64,000 nt of DNA, taken from Spongiivirga sp046524175 (lineage in GTDB: Bacteria > Bacteroidota > Bacteroidia > Flavobacteriales > Flavobacteriaceae). Positions 21,272 to 31,800 of the stretch are shown piece after piece. Position numbers and translations under genes: made by a program. Numbering within the stretch: position 1 is the first letter of the stretch; the number at the start of each line of letters is the position of its first letter. The DNA lies in assembly GCF_046524175.1 (NCBI RefSeq), contig NZ_JBEFZF010000003.1, forward strand, positions 248,001 through 312,000. The letters are read 5' to 3'. The notes under the pieces were generated by a model. The model was not told the origin of the DNA, did no database searches, and saw only the letters and a list, made by a program, of their open reading frames with translations.

Positions 21272-22875
21272 AATCTATGTATGTTTTTTTTATCTAATTT
21301 GAAAAACTCAATATAGCTATCCGGATTTTTGATTTCACCTCTCTCCGAAATAAGCTTAATATCAATATTTTTGGCTTTTGCTTTGATTGCAAAGTCTTCC
21401 AAAATCTCAATGATATCATTATCTAAGTAACGAGTTTTACGAACATCAAGTTCTAAGTAAGAATTTTCAGGTAAGTCATCTAGTTCTTTCAAAATGGCAC
21501 CTTTGTTAAAGAAAGTTACCTCTTCTGCAAGAGTCATTTTAACCTGACCATCGGTTGGATCTTCGTTTTCTTTGTGTAAGAAATGTGAGTTCTTGTAGCT
21601 TTTGTAAAGTACAATAATAACACCAACGGCAAGACCAATACCAATACCCCAAAGTAAATCTTTAAATACAATAATAAGTACGGTAACTATAAAAGGAACA
21701 AACTGTGTCCATCCAGCATTCCACATTGCTTTAAAAGTAGAAGGCTTCGCTAATTTATACCCTACAATAAACAGTATTGCCGCCAATACAGATAATGGAA
21801 TGTAATTAAGTATTTGAGGGATTGTATATACAGAAATTAATAACAAAAACCCATGTATAATGGCACTGGCTTTAGTTTTACCACCTGATTGAATATTTGC
21901 AGAACTTCTTACAATTACTTGTGTGATAGGAAGCCCACCGATGAAGCCTGAAATCATGTTTCCGGTTCCTTGAGCAAATAATTCTCTATTCGTAGGCGTT
22001 ACCCGTTTCTCAGGATCTAACTTATCAGTAGCTTCTACACAAAGTAGGGTTTCTAGAGAAGCAACTAGCGCAATGGTGAAGGCTGTAATCCATATCTCCG
22101 TCTGTCCTATTACGGCAAAGTTTGGAAAACTAAACTGACCGATAAAACTATCAAAACTGTCTGGTACAGGTACAGATACTAAGTGCTGTTTTAAAAGTTC
22201 TAGGTTCGAGTCCTTAGTTAGAAAATAAAAAATAATTCCCACCACTACAGCAACTAGTGGGCCCTGAACCAGCTGAAATATTTTTGCCTTTTTAGAAAGT
22301 ACCATACTCCAAAGTATCAAAATACCCATGGCTATAAAGGCTATAAGCGTTGCTCCCGTATCTAGATTCCCACTTATCAAAGCATTTATTGCTTTTAAAA
22401 GCTCTGAAAGGGTATTTTCACCATCTACTTGAAGAAAAGCAAAATCGCCCTCTGGGTTGTCGTCAAGTCCGAAAAAATAAGGTATTTGTTTCAGAATAAT
22501 AATTACTCCAATACCTGTTAGCATTCCTTTAATTACAGATGATGGGAAGAAATAACCAATGATACCCAGTCGTAGAATACCGAATAAAATTTGGATCGCT
22601 CCTGCAAGTACAACAGCAACTAGAAAATTTTCAAACCCAAGGCTAGCAACAGCTGCGGCAACTATAGCTGCTAGACCGGCTGCTGGACCACTTACACCAA
22701 TTTGAGACCCACTAATAAGACCAACAATGATACCACCAATAATACCGGCAATTAAACCCGAAAACAAGTTAGCAGCTCCAACGCCACTGGCTAAGGCTAT
22801 TCCCAAACAAAGTGGTAAGGCAACAAAAAATACGACAATACTTGCAGGTAAGTCGCTTTTTAAATTTTTAAACAT
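21268..22875 (-). CDS. SulP-family bicarbonate-type transporter
   Basis: The 535-residue inner-membrane protein starts MFKNLKSDLPASIVVFFVAL with PLCLGIALASGVG, then FSGLIAGIIGGIIVGLISGS, as in the BicA-like bacterial SulP group. GNMISGFIGGLPITQVIVRS is the conserved helix 8-9 region. The C-terminal cytosolic part is STAS-like (YLELDVRKTRYLDNDIIEIL). It is the first gene of the operon and overlaps the carbonic anhydrase start by 4 nt, the strongest contextual hint that bicarbonate is the substrate. Confidence 0.88.
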   Translation of the reverse strand: MFKNLKSDLPASIVVFFVALPLCLGIALASGVGAANLFSGLIAGIIGGIIVGLISGSQIGVSGPAAGLAAIVAAAVASLGFENFLVAVVLAGAIQILFGILRLGIIGYFFPSSVIKGMLTGIGVIIILKQIPYFFGLDDNPEGDFAFLQVDGENTLSELLKAINALISGNLDTGATLIAFIAMGILILWSMVLSKKAKIFQLVQGPLVAVVVGIIFYFLTKDSNLELLKQHLVSVPVPDSFDSFIGQFSFPNFAVIGQTEIWITAFTIALVASLETLLCVEATDKLDPEKRVTPTNRELFAQGTGNMISGFIGGLPITQVIVRSSANIQSGGKTKASAIIHGFLLLISVYTIPQILNYIPLSVLAAILFIVGYKLAKPSTFKAMWNAGWTQFVPFIVTVLIIVFKDLLWGIGIGLAVGVIIVLYKSYKNSHFLHKENEDPTDGQVKMTLAEEVTFFNKGAILKELDDLPENSYLELDVRKTRYLDNDIIEILEDFAIKAKAKNIDIKLISERGEIKNPDSYIEFFKLDKKNIHRL

Positions 22876-22939
22876 ACTTAATAGAATTTGAAGTCTTTCA
22901 TTTTAAGAGACTCCGTTATAAAAAAATTGAAATAATTAG

Positions 22940-23233
22940 CTAAGAGTAAGATTCCGGAGGCGGAATACAAATATCGAAGTATATTGTGTCCTTAGTTTTG
23001 TTTTGATGCAAGTTGAACATATCAACTTCTAGAGAGAGGGGAAATTCTGAATCTGTATCATGATATAAGACAATATCGTCACATTCGTGCTCGATATTAG
23101 ATTCTTGACTTTCCTCTTCCTCAGAAAAATCAACGCATATCACCCCATGATCACAGCATAATGAAATTACATTTGGCGTTAACATAGCGCCAATCAAAAA
23201 GAATGAGAATATAACTATATACTTTTTATTCAT
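22940..23233 (-). CDS. Small exported Cys-rich protein, unknown function
   Basis: The 97-residue protein starts with a signal-like segment (KYIVIFSFFLIGAMLTPNVI) followed by SLCCDHGVICVDF, an acidic stretch EEEESQESNIEHECDD, and ends DICIPPPESYS. The Cys/His/Asp content after the leader suggests a small periplasmic metal- or redox-related protein. I do not recognise a family. A TAnnTTTG box lies 16 nt upstream (23250-23257). It is separate from the SulP operon by 64 bp. Confidence 0.65.
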   Translation of the reverse strand: MNKKYIVIFSFFLIGAMLTPNVISLCCDHGVICVDFSEEEESQESNIEHECDDIVLYHDTDSEFPLSLEVDMFNLHQNKTKDTIYFDICIPPPESYS

Positions 23234-23249
23234 TAGTACAGGTGAAAAA

Positions 23250-23257
23250 CAAATATA
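23250..23257 (-). promoter_or_regulatory. Bacteroidota -7 box for the small Cys-rich gene
   Basis: On the minus strand this reads TATATTTG, an exact TAnnTTTG match placed 16 nt before the ATG at 23233. A TTTTTTG lies 13 nt further upstream, short of the usual spacing. Confidence 0.45.
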
Positions 23258-23312
23258 ATAGTATTACTCGCAAAAAACGTTAAATGTTAATTAAAAACTA
23301 TTCAGCTCACAA

Positions 23313-24029
23313 TCACGTAAGCAAGTTGCCCTGATCATCCCATTCTGCTTGGATACCACGTTTACTTTGATCCACACATTTGGCAATCCATTCCGGATCA
23401 TAGGCCACACCGTGTTGATCTAATACATCTTGAGGAACACCATCCCATACGTTGGGCTGATTGCCTTTATAACCAAGGTCAGCAATACCTACTTTAGACG
23501 TATAATATCCCGTAAGCGTAAGATTACGCATCAATGCAAAGAACTGAATTTCTAAGGGTTGCTCATCTAAAGGAACTTCCATATCATGCCAGCATATCTG
23601 GTCACAAATCTGTTTTTGCTGCTCCAGCGTTGCAGCTTTAAACTCAACCCCGAACTCCGTATTGCTTTTATGATCCATCCACATTAAACCACCTAACAAG
23701 GTATTTTGCATTTCGGGAATGTCTTTTGCCATAAATTCAACGAGCTCTGGCACTTCTGCTTCGATTGGACCGCCATAAGGTTCTTTTGGAGGAAGAATCA
23801 CTGTACTTAATACTCCTATAGTTTCCATTTCATGCTCATTAAAAACTTGTTCCGCCTTTAGTTTTTCGAGTCGTTCAAGCTCAGCCGGAGTACGACCAAA
23901 ATATTTGGTTTCTTCAACCGCCGGGAGCTCTTCGGCCGTTTTTTCTCCATCAACTTTACAACCATGAAATGCAAGTGCCGAAGCTCCAGCACCAAGAATA
24001 ATTGTTTGAATACTTTTTCTTCTATCCAT
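23313..24029 (-). CDS. Gluconate 2-dehydrogenase subunit 3 family protein
   Basis: The 238-residue protein starts MDRRKSIQTIILGAGASALAF with HGC at residues 22-24, an export signal with two Arg and a possible lipobox. The family core is visible: FNEHEMETIGVLSTVILPP, GPIEAEVPELVEFMAKD, QKQICDQICWH, FFALMRNLTLTGYYTSKVG and GYKGNQPNVWDG. In dimeric GMC dehydrogenases the small subunit is needed for folding and export of the catalytic subunit, which has no signal of its own. It starts 3 nt after the stop of the GMC gene, so the two are co-translated partners. Confidence 0.88.
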   Translation of the reverse strand: MDRRKSIQTIILGAGASALAFHGCKVDGEKTAEELPAVEETKYFGRTPAELERLEKLKAEQVFNEHEMETIGVLSTVILPPKEPYGGPIEAEVPELVEFMAKDIPEMQNTLLGGLMWMDHKSNTEFGVEFKAATLEQQKQICDQICWHDMEVPLDEQPLEIQFFALMRNLTLTGYYTSKVGIADLGYKGNQPNVWDGVPQDVLDQHGVAYDPEWIAKCVDQSKRGIQAEWDDQGNLLT

Positions 24030-24032
24030 TTC

Positions 24033-25757
24033 TTAAATATTTTGAGCCTTTAATTGTTCAATTATGTAATCAGAAGCCCTCCATGATAAAGCTAAGATGG
24101 TCCATGTACAGTTTTTATCAGCTTGCGACACAAAAGGTCCTGCATCTACAACAAAAACATTATCGGCATCATGTAATTGATTGAACTTATTGGTTACTGA
24201 TGTTTTAGGATCATTCCCCATACGTGTTGTACCTACTTCATGGATAATCTCACCTGGTGCATGAAGACCATATTTACTATCATTTCCGGGTTTGCCGCCC
24301 CATAGTTGATGACCTCCCATGTTATGAATAAGCTCTTCAAAAGTATCTTGCATATGTTTAGCTTGTCTCACTTCGAGGTCTGACCATTTATAGTTGAATT
24401 TTAGAACAGGAATTCCATAATCATCAACCGTAGTGGGGTCAATCTCGCAATAATTTTCTTTTCTAGCTATCCCTTCACCTCGGCCTCCAAAACCAATTAC
24501 TGAACCATAGTACTTTTTAACATCGTCTCGAAGCGTATCTCCATATCCTCCGACTTTAGTGCCGAAAAACTCATTAAAAGCATTGGCATCAAAACCAAAA
24601 CCATAATTAGGTTGGCCCATTCCGCCCCATACTTCAATATGGTACCCACGGGGAAAATCTAATTTAGAATTTTCTCCCCACCAAGGTGAATATACATGCA
24701 TCCCACCTACACCATCTTCGTTATAACTTGTCTTTCTATTCATCAAGCCAGGAATAAAACCTGCTGCACTGGCACCCGTAGAATCATGCAAATACTTACC
24801 TACAAGATCACTGCTATTTCCTAAACCATTTGGATGTTGTTTACTTTTTGAGTTTAGTAAAATTCTTGCCGAGCTACATGCGGAAGCAGCTAAAACAACA
24901 ACTCGTCCTTTTAGCTTATATTCTTTTCTATCTTCTTTGTTTATGTACGATACTCCGGTAGCTTTTCCTTCCTCATTAGTAGTTACCTCACGAACCATAG
25001 AGTTTACATAAATTTTTACTTGACCTCCATTTTTTTGAGCAGGAAATATTAAACAACTCCCCGAAGAAAAATCAGCATAAACACTACAGGAACGCGCACA
25101 TTGGCCACAATAAAAGCAGACACCTCGGTCATCATTTATCTTCTTGGTTAACATCGACATGCGACTCGGAATCACAGGAATTCCTGATTTTTTTGCACCT
25201 TTTATATAGAATAATTCATGCAAACGGGGTTTGGGTGGAGGTAGGAAAAAACCATCTGGATCGTTTTCTAAACCCTCATTAGTACCAAAAACACCAATCA
25301 ACTTATCTACCTTATCATAATATGGTTTTACATCTTCGTACCCAATAGGCCAATCCTCACCGTAACCATCTCTTGTTTTACCTTTAAAATCTTTAGGCCC
25401 GAAACGCAACGAAATGCGCCCCCAATGATTAGTACGTCCTCCTAACATTCTAGAACGCCACCATTTAAATGTCGTACCTTCTTCAACTGTATATGGTTCT
25501 CCTTCCACTTCCCAATCACCCCAGGACATATCCCATTCACCGAAAGCTCTATCGGTGCCAGCACCTCTTCTAGGTGAATCATAAGGGTTTTTTAATTGGG
25601 TCATTGTTTTAGGATCCGCAGGATCAAAGTAGGGTCCAGCCTCTACAACGGCCACCTTATAGCCCGCATCTGCTAGCTGCTTGGTAGCCATACCACCTCC
25701 TGCACCTGAGCCTACAATTATGACATCGTATACCTCAGAAGATTCTTTTATTTGCAT
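24033..25757 (-). CDS. GMC-family FAD dehydrogenase with Fe-S cysteine motif
   Basis: It would oxidise a sugar, sugar acid or alcohol using FAD. The 574 residues have the Rossmann start DVIIVGSGAGGGMATKQLAD (11-30), RMLGGRTNHWGRISLR near 103, and the GMC tail HEVGTTRMGNDPKTS and NVFVVDAGPFVSQADKNCT. A cluster C214-x2-C217-x2-C220-x3-C224 (CFYCGQCARSC) follows the pattern of the Fe-S site known in the catalytic subunit of FAD glucose dehydrogenase of the gamma-alpha type, which passes electrons onward. There is no leader, in keeping with hitch-hiker export with the small subunit. It lies 115 bp from the GH20 gene on the same strand. Confidence 0.9.
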   Translation of the reverse strand: MQIKESSEVYDVIIVGSGAGGGMATKQLADAGYKVAVVEAGPYFDPADPKTMTQLKNPYDSPRRGAGTDRAFGEWDMSWGDWEVEGEPYTVEEGTTFKWWRSRMLGGRTNHWGRISLRFGPKDFKGKTRDGYGEDWPIGYEDVKPYYDKVDKLIGVFGTNEGLENDPDGFFLPPPKPRLHELFYIKGAKKSGIPVIPSRMSMLTKKINDDRGVCFYCGQCARSCSVYADFSSGSCLIFPAQKNGGQVKIYVNSMVREVTTNEEGKATGVSYINKEDRKEYKLKGRVVVLAASACSSARILLNSKSKQHPNGLGNSSDLVGKYLHDSTGASAAGFIPGLMNRKTSYNEDGVGGMHVYSPWWGENSKLDFPRGYHIEVWGGMGQPNYGFGFDANAFNEFFGTKVGGYGDTLRDDVKKYYGSVIGFGGRGEGIARKENYCEIDPTTVDDYGIPVLKFNYKWSDLEVRQAKHMQDTFEELIHNMGGHQLWGGKPGNDSKYGLHAPGEIIHEVGTTRMGNDPKTSVTNKFNQLHDADNVFVVDAGPFVSQADKNCTWTILALSWRASDYIIEQLKAQNI

Positions 25758-25872
25758 AGTGTTTTGGTTGTGTTTTAGAAGTGTATTTAATTGAAAGTTA
25801 AAAATTACAAATTATTCAGCAACTAAAAATGTAATTGACATAATTCAACATGCAATCGACAAAATATTAACA

Positions 25873-27420
25873 TTACCAGTCTACTTTAGGTGATTTGTAA
25901 TAATTAACATTCATTTTTTCGAGACGAGGTTTGAATTTTGCTAACCTACTCTTGTATTCCTGCCAAGAGCGAAGTGAATCTTGACTCCATCCTATTTCGG
26001 CATAGCCTAATAATCTAGGAAAAACTAAATATTCCAGTTCTTCCATATTGGTCACTGTCTCCGTCCATAATGGAGCTTCAATACCCAATATATGTTCTTT
26101 GTTTATTCCTTCAACATAATTTGCAGGATTCCAGTCATAACCGGTATCAACTTCAATGTAACCCGCCCATTTTAATCCAAGTTTAGTGATGGAATCATAT
26201 TTCATATCGAGGTAAGCTTTTTTTGCAGGTGACATGATGAGCTTCACATTTTTATCAACCCCTTTTTGGGCATTCTCTTCACTTGCCCAAAACTGTGCTA
26301 TGGAAGATGATTTAATGTTAGCTGTAACCACTTCATCCCATCCAATCAATGTTTTACCATGCTTAGCAACTATTTCCTGAACTTTATCAACAAAAACGAT
26401 GTAATCTTCTTTTTTAGTTGCATGCGACTCGTCACCACCAATATGGAAGTACTTCCCAGGAGTAATTGCCGATATCTCTCTTACAACGTCGTCGATAAAC
26501 GTATAGGTTATCTCTTTGTCAACACAAAAAGTACTAAACCCTACTTTCATCCCGGTATACAGTTTGGGAGCTTTTCCATCACAATTTAATTCAGGATATG
26601 ATGCAAGTGCAGCATTGGTGTGACCCGGCATATCTATTTCAGGAATCACCGTGATAAAACGATCAGCAGCATATTGTACGATTTCCTTGTAATCTTCTTG
26701 GGTGTAGAATCCACCATCCGTTCCACCTACTTCTGTTTTCCCTCCAATTTCTGTAAGCTTAGGCCATGATCTTATTTCAATTCGCCAACCTTGATCGTCT
26801 GATAAATGTAAATGCAATACATTCATTTTAAACATTGCTAAATAATCAATGTATTGTTTCACATCGTCCACACTAAAAAAATGACGCGACACATCCAACA
26901 TTGCACCTCTAAATGAGTAGTTAGGATAGTCAATTATTTCGCCAGATGCAATTTCAACCATACGGGATTCTTCTCCAGTACTTACAGGTAACAATTGCTT
27001 AAATGTTTGGATAGCCCGAAACAAGCCAGTGGCATTTTTGGCCCTTAAATAGACAAGATCTTCATCAATAGCTATTTCATACATTTCATCATTTGACAGC
27101 GTATTTTTTTCAGTCAGTATTATGTTACCTGAATCAAACTCTTCGTTAAAAGCTGATACAGAAACTTCAATCCCCATACTTTCTTTGATTGTCGCTGCTA
27201 AAAGTTGGCCTTGATTCATAAATTGGTCATTAGCAGAATCAACATATATTTTACTTTCTGAGTTTAGCAGGAAAGAACTCCCAGTAGCATTAAGTTGCAC
27301 AGGTTTCGGAATTAAAACTGCCTCTGACAAATCCATTTTTGTTGCAACTCTTTTTTCTTTACAGCCCATAATCGTCAAAACCATTAATAGAAAAACTCGT
27401 TTTACTCCTATTCTTTTCAT
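25873..27420 (-). CDS. Beta-N-acetylhexosaminidase, GH20, lipoprotein
   Basis: It removes terminal N-acetylglucosamine or N-acetylgalactosamine from glycans. The 515-residue protein has lipobox Cys20 (LTIMGC). A GH20b-like domain (30-165) is followed by the catalytic barrel, with RGAMLDVSRHFFSVDDVKQY, LHLHLSDDQGWRIEI and EIDMPGHTNAALASYPEL. HIGGDESHA carries the catalytic pair Asp330-Glu331, and IGWDEV follows. It lies 11 nt behind the AraC gene and is probably co-transcribed with it. The anchor places it in the envelope, where it could trim chitin- or glycoprotein-derived sugars brought in by the nearby SusC/SusD pair. Confidence 0.93.
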   Translation of the reverse strand: MKRIGVKRVFLLMVLTIMGCKEKRVATKMDLSEAVLIPKPVQLNATGSSFLLNSESKIYVDSANDQFMNQGQLLAATIKESMGIEVSVSAFNEEFDSGNIILTEKNTLSNDEMYEIAIDEDLVYLRAKNATGLFRAIQTFKQLLPVSTGEESRMVEIASGEIIDYPNYSFRGAMLDVSRHFFSVDDVKQYIDYLAMFKMNVLHLHLSDDQGWRIEIRSWPKLTEIGGKTEVGGTDGGFYTQEDYKEIVQYAADRFITVIPEIDMPGHTNAALASYPELNCDGKAPKLYTGMKVGFSTFCVDKEITYTFIDDVVREISAITPGKYFHIGGDESHATKKEDYIVFVDKVQEIVAKHGKTLIGWDEVVTANIKSSSIAQFWASEENAQKGVDKNVKLIMSPAKKAYLDMKYDSITKLGLKWAGYIEVDTGYDWNPANYVEGINKEHILGIEAPLWTETVTNMEELEYLVFPRLLGYAEIGWSQDSLRSWQEYKSRLAKFKPRLEKMNVNYYKSPKVDW

Positions 27421-27431
27421 AATTATTATTG

Positions 27432-28310
27432 TTAAAGCACTCTTCTTATACCTGACAATTCCTGACGATATTGGGTGGGAGTGCGGCCTTTGTTTCGTTT
27501 AAATATTCTATTAAAGTTGGCAATATTATTGAAGCCACATAAAAAAGCTATTTCAGAGATACTAAGATCTTTCTCGATTAAAAATCGGGTTGCATACCCA
27601 ATTCTGACCTCATTAACGTAATCAACTAATGTCTTACCTGTTCGTTTTTTGATAAACCTATTGAATGAAACACTACTCATATTCACGAGGTCTGAGACAT
27701 CTTTAAGGCTAATTTTTTTCGAATAATTTTCTTGAACATAATCGTAAACCTGTTTGATCTTTTCACTATTTTCAAAATTCCCTCTATAACCAACACTAGA
27801 GGAGATTAAGCGCTGATTACGGGATATCGCAAGGTCATGTAAAATAGAAATCAGTTCTAAAAAATAGTCCATGCCATCAAGTTTGGACACGCGAATCATT
27901 CGAGGTTTGATTTCATTGATGATTTTTTCAGAAAACGAAATTCCGTAAACTGATCTGGCAAGCATATCCTTAATGGGCTTCATGATTGTTTTAGACAACA
28001 AATCTTCATTAAATAAATTTTCATGAAATTGAACCATTACCTCGTGAATTTCACCACCTTCAAAATTACCATTGGTCCAACCATGAGGAAGATTTGGCCC
28101 GATAAGAATCATATTCAAATTACCTATCTCGTCCATACTATCACCAATAAATTGATTAATTCCTTTTGCATTTGAAACTAGCACCAACTCATATTCTGGG
28201 TGATAATGTAAGGGAAAATCAAAATGGTCTTTCCTCCTATCAAATACCAAAAAACTATCCTGTGCTTTAAGCTGGGTAATTTCCCGATGCGCTTTTCCGT
28301 AACCAATCAT
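27432..28310 (-). CDS. AraC-family regulator with cupin-type N-terminus
   Basis: The 292-residue protein has an AraC_binding-like cupin part (FDFPLHYHPEYELVLVSNAK, LIGPNLPHGWTNG) and a C-terminal two-HTH domain (about 190-290): ISLKDVSDLVNMSSVSFNRF and LSISEIAFLCGFNNIANFNR, then FKRNKGRTPTQYRQ. It is divergent from the SusC gene across 514 bp and 11 nt upstream of the GH20 gene on its own strand, so it is the likely sugar-responsive regulator of both. A close relative in layout is the AraC gene at 48528. Confidence 0.9.
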   Translation of the reverse strand: MIGYGKAHREITQLKAQDSFLVFDRRKDHFDFPLHYHPEYELVLVSNAKGINQFIGDSMDEIGNLNMILIGPNLPHGWTNGNFEGGEIHEVMVQFHENLFNEDLLSKTIMKPIKDMLARSVYGISFSEKIINEIKPRMIRVSKLDGMDYFLELISILHDLAISRNQRLISSSVGYRGNFENSEKIKQVYDYVQENYSKKISLKDVSDLVNMSSVSFNRFIKKRTGKTLVDYVNEVRIGYATRFLIEKDLSISEIAFLCGFNNIANFNRIFKRNKGRTPTQYRQELSGIRRVL

Positions 28311-28824
28311 TAAATGTTAATTTTCTTATTAAGAAATGACAATATTATATCATCGCAATATTAACAAAAAAATTACATTTGAAGAGTTTTGTTTATAAAT
28401 AGAAAATCACCCACCACTCTAGACTGAATTAGCATACTAAATTAAGCATCACACCAGCTATAAGGTTTGAATAAAAGTAAAACACTGTTTTACTGATTAA
28501 TATAGTTTTTAAGGCGATATCTATCGTAATAAAGATGCTTATTAAGCACCCAAAACATCAACTTTTGAATGTTTTGGGTGTGTTTTTTAAAGCCTTTTGG
28601 GCATATCCACACCATTCAACGTTAGACAAAAACTCTTAAAAAGGTTTAGGATACCACATAATTATGACAAAATAGTACTAATTGAGTAGACAATCTTTAG
28701 GTTAAATTAGTGTTAAGTATTAATCCTTATGAGAAGTGCAAAACAAGTTGATCAAAAATGCAAAAACCTCATAAGAATAGTTAATTTTTTCAAACAACCA
28801 TAATTTATTTCAAACAACTCTATT
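28311..28824 (+). other. Long intergenic region between AraC and SusC genes
   Basis: No gene is seen. On the plus strand it contains small hairpins (AGTAAAA-CACTG-TTTTACT near 28477-28495 and CGAT-ATCT-ATCG near 28514-28525) and then a strong terminator at 28547-28588. About 235 bp then remain before the SusC ATG. No clear TAnnTTTG box for SusC was found. Confidence 0.5.
28547..28588 (+). terminator. Strong intrinsic terminator upstream of SusC (leader or small RNA end)
   Basis: CACCCAAAACAT (28547-28558) and ATGTTTTGGGTG (28569-28580) form a perfect 12-bp stem with a 10-nt loop, followed by TGTTTTTT. No plus-strand coding gene lies upstream, so it must end a non-coding transcript or a regulated leader that starts in the 235 bp before it. 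Confidence 0.75.
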
Positions 28825-31800
28825 ATGAAGAAAACCAACGATTTACAACTTAACAAACTCTGCCCTCCTGAACGGAGCAGTATTAAGAAAGCACTCTTGA
28901 GTGTTTTTTTGATGTTGTTCTTATCGGTATCAGCTTTTGCCCAGCAATCGATCTCTGGTACCGTTTATGATTCTGATGGCGCTCCTTTACCTGGGGCGAG
29001 CGTTGTTGTTAAAGGAACAACAACTGGTACTCAAACAGACTTTGATGGTAAATACACAATTTCAGCAGCAAGTGATGCAACCCTAGTATTTAGTTATGTT
29101 GGGTTTGCCACTCAAGAAATTCCAGTAAATGGTCAAAGTACAATTGACGTAACACTTGCCGAAGCTGAAAATCAATTAAGTGAAGTAGTTGTTACTGGGT
29201 ATAGTACCCAAACCAGAGGTGATATCACTGGGTCTGTCGCTTCTGTCGATATTTCTGAAGCGGTAAAACTACCAGTTACTAATGCTGCAGAAGTTTTAGA
29301 GGGTCGAGTAACAGGTGTAACCGTAATTAATAACGGTAATCCTGGTGCTGCACCACAAATCAATATCCGTGGATTTGGAACTAGTAACAATACTAATCCT
29401 TTATTTATTATAGATGGTGTACAAACTGACAATCCTTCCATCCTTAATAGTATAAATCCAAATGATATTGCACAAATGAATGTGCTTAAAGATGGTGCTG
29501 CTGCAATTTATGGTGCAAGAGCATCTAATGGTGTAGTCATTGTAACTACTAAAAGTGGAAGTTACAACCAACAAGGAGCTAAGATTTCTTTTGATGCATT
29601 TACCGGTTTTTCAAAAGCAGTAGATTTACCAGAGCTTCTTAGCGCGCAGCAACATGGTGAGATGATTTTCGAAAGTTTACGTAACGATGGTGCTACCGTA
29701 ACACATCCACAATATGGTTCGGGAGCTACCCCTGTGGTTCCAGGAACATTAAATGGAGTTCCGGTAAGTGCAACTGTGGCGCCAGGAGGAACTAATTGGT
29801 TAGACGCAATTTTGCAAAATGCACTTACTCAAAACGTTTCTATGTCATTATCAAATGGTAATGAAACTGGAAAGTATTTCATGTCTGCAGGATTTGTCAA
29901 TAGAGAAGGTGTTCAAATCACAACGGGCTTTAAACAAGTAAATACTCAGGTAAACTCAGAGTTTAAAATTGGTGATTACGTTACTATTGGTCAACATTTA
30001 AACGGTTCCTTTTCTAATACTGTTGATGGTAATCAAATAAACGGCGCTCTTAGAAGTAGCCCGTTAATTCCTGTTAGAGATGATGATGGTGCATTAGCTG
30101 GAACATATGCTGCTGCTGCTGGTTTAGGTAATGCTAGAAGTCCTGTCGCTCAGTTATTGAGAGGTAAGGATAATTTCAATAAACTTTTCAGAGTTTTCGG
30201 TGATGTATATCTTTCTGCAAAGATTATGGAAGAACTAACTTTTAAAACGAATTTTTCAGGAAATATTGAATCTAGAAACGTAAGAAGGTTCCAAGCTTTA
30301 GACCCTGAACATTCTGAGCCATTAGCTACCAATACGCTTTTCGAACAAAATTTCAGTAATTTTAATTGGACTTGGACTAACACGCTTAACTTCAATAAAA
30401 ATTTTGGAGAACATTCATTGAATGCTCTAATTGGTATTGAAGCGGTAGAGGATGGTAGTAAAGGAAATGGTGTAAGTCGATCTGGTTATATTTTTGAAAC
30501 CCCAGAATTTTATTTATTAAGTAATGGTACCGGAACTCCAAATGTGGACTTTGCCTTTGATGGCGCAACCTCCTTATTTTCAATTTTCGGAACTGCTAAT
30601 TATTCATATGGGGGTAAATACTTTGCAACTGCAACTTTAAGAAGAGATGAAACTTCACGATTTTCTGGAGAGAATAAGTCTGATGTTTTTCCTTCATTTA
30701 GTGGTGGATGGTTAGTTAGTGGAGAAGACTTTTTCCCACAAGACTCGTTCATAAGTAGACTAAAAGTGAAGGCTTCCTATGGAGAACTTGGTAACCAATC
30801 TCTACCAGTTGGTAATCCTACCTTCAATATATCTTTGTTAAGCGAAACTTTAGCTAATTATTCTTTCGATGGAAGTTCCATTTCAACTGGTGTAATACTT
30901 AATCAAGTAGGTAATCCTGATTTGAGATGGGAAACTAGTGTTACTACGAATGTTGGATTTGAAATGGGTTTTTTATCCGATAAATTATCGTTAGGCCTTG
31001 AGTTCTTCAATATTGAAACGAAAGATCTTATTACTAGAGATTTCAGTCAAATTAGTACAACTGCAATTGATGCTTCTGCTCCTTTAGTTAATTTAGGGTC
31101 AGTAAAGAATACTGGTTTCGATCTCGCTATCGGTTATAATGATCAGACAGATTCTGGATTTTCTTATGGAGTCCAATTAAATCTATCTAGATATAAAAAT
31201 GAGGTTACCGAATTAATAAGTGATTTTCAAGTTGGTAATTCAGGATTTAGAGGAGGAGCAATCACTAGAACTGAAGTAGGACAGCCCATTTCATTTTTCT
31301 ATGGACGTGAAGTAACAGGATTTGATGGTAACGGAAGATTTACCTATAGAGACGTTAATAATGATGGAAACATCAATGATGATGACCGTACTTTCATCGG
31401 GTCGCCTCATCCTGATTTCACTTATGGTTTAAACCTTAATGCAGCATTTAAAGGATTTGATATCTCAGCCTTTTTTACAGGAAGTCAAGGAAACGATATT
31501 TATAATTACGAAAAAATATTTACTGATTTCCCTACGTTCTTTAATGGAAATAGAAGCGCTAGGGTACTCGATTCTTGGACGCCCACGAACACAAATGCAA
31601 CACTACCTGCACTTAGTCAAACTATTACAAATAGTGAAACGCAACCAAATTCATATTTTGTGGAAGACGGCTCTTTCTTCAGACTTAAAAACTTACAAAT
31701 AGGGTACACCCTACCATCTAGTATTGTTGAAAAAGCAGGGTTTGATAGTTTACGCTTCTTTATTCAGGGAACTAATTTATTTACTATAACTGATTATCAA

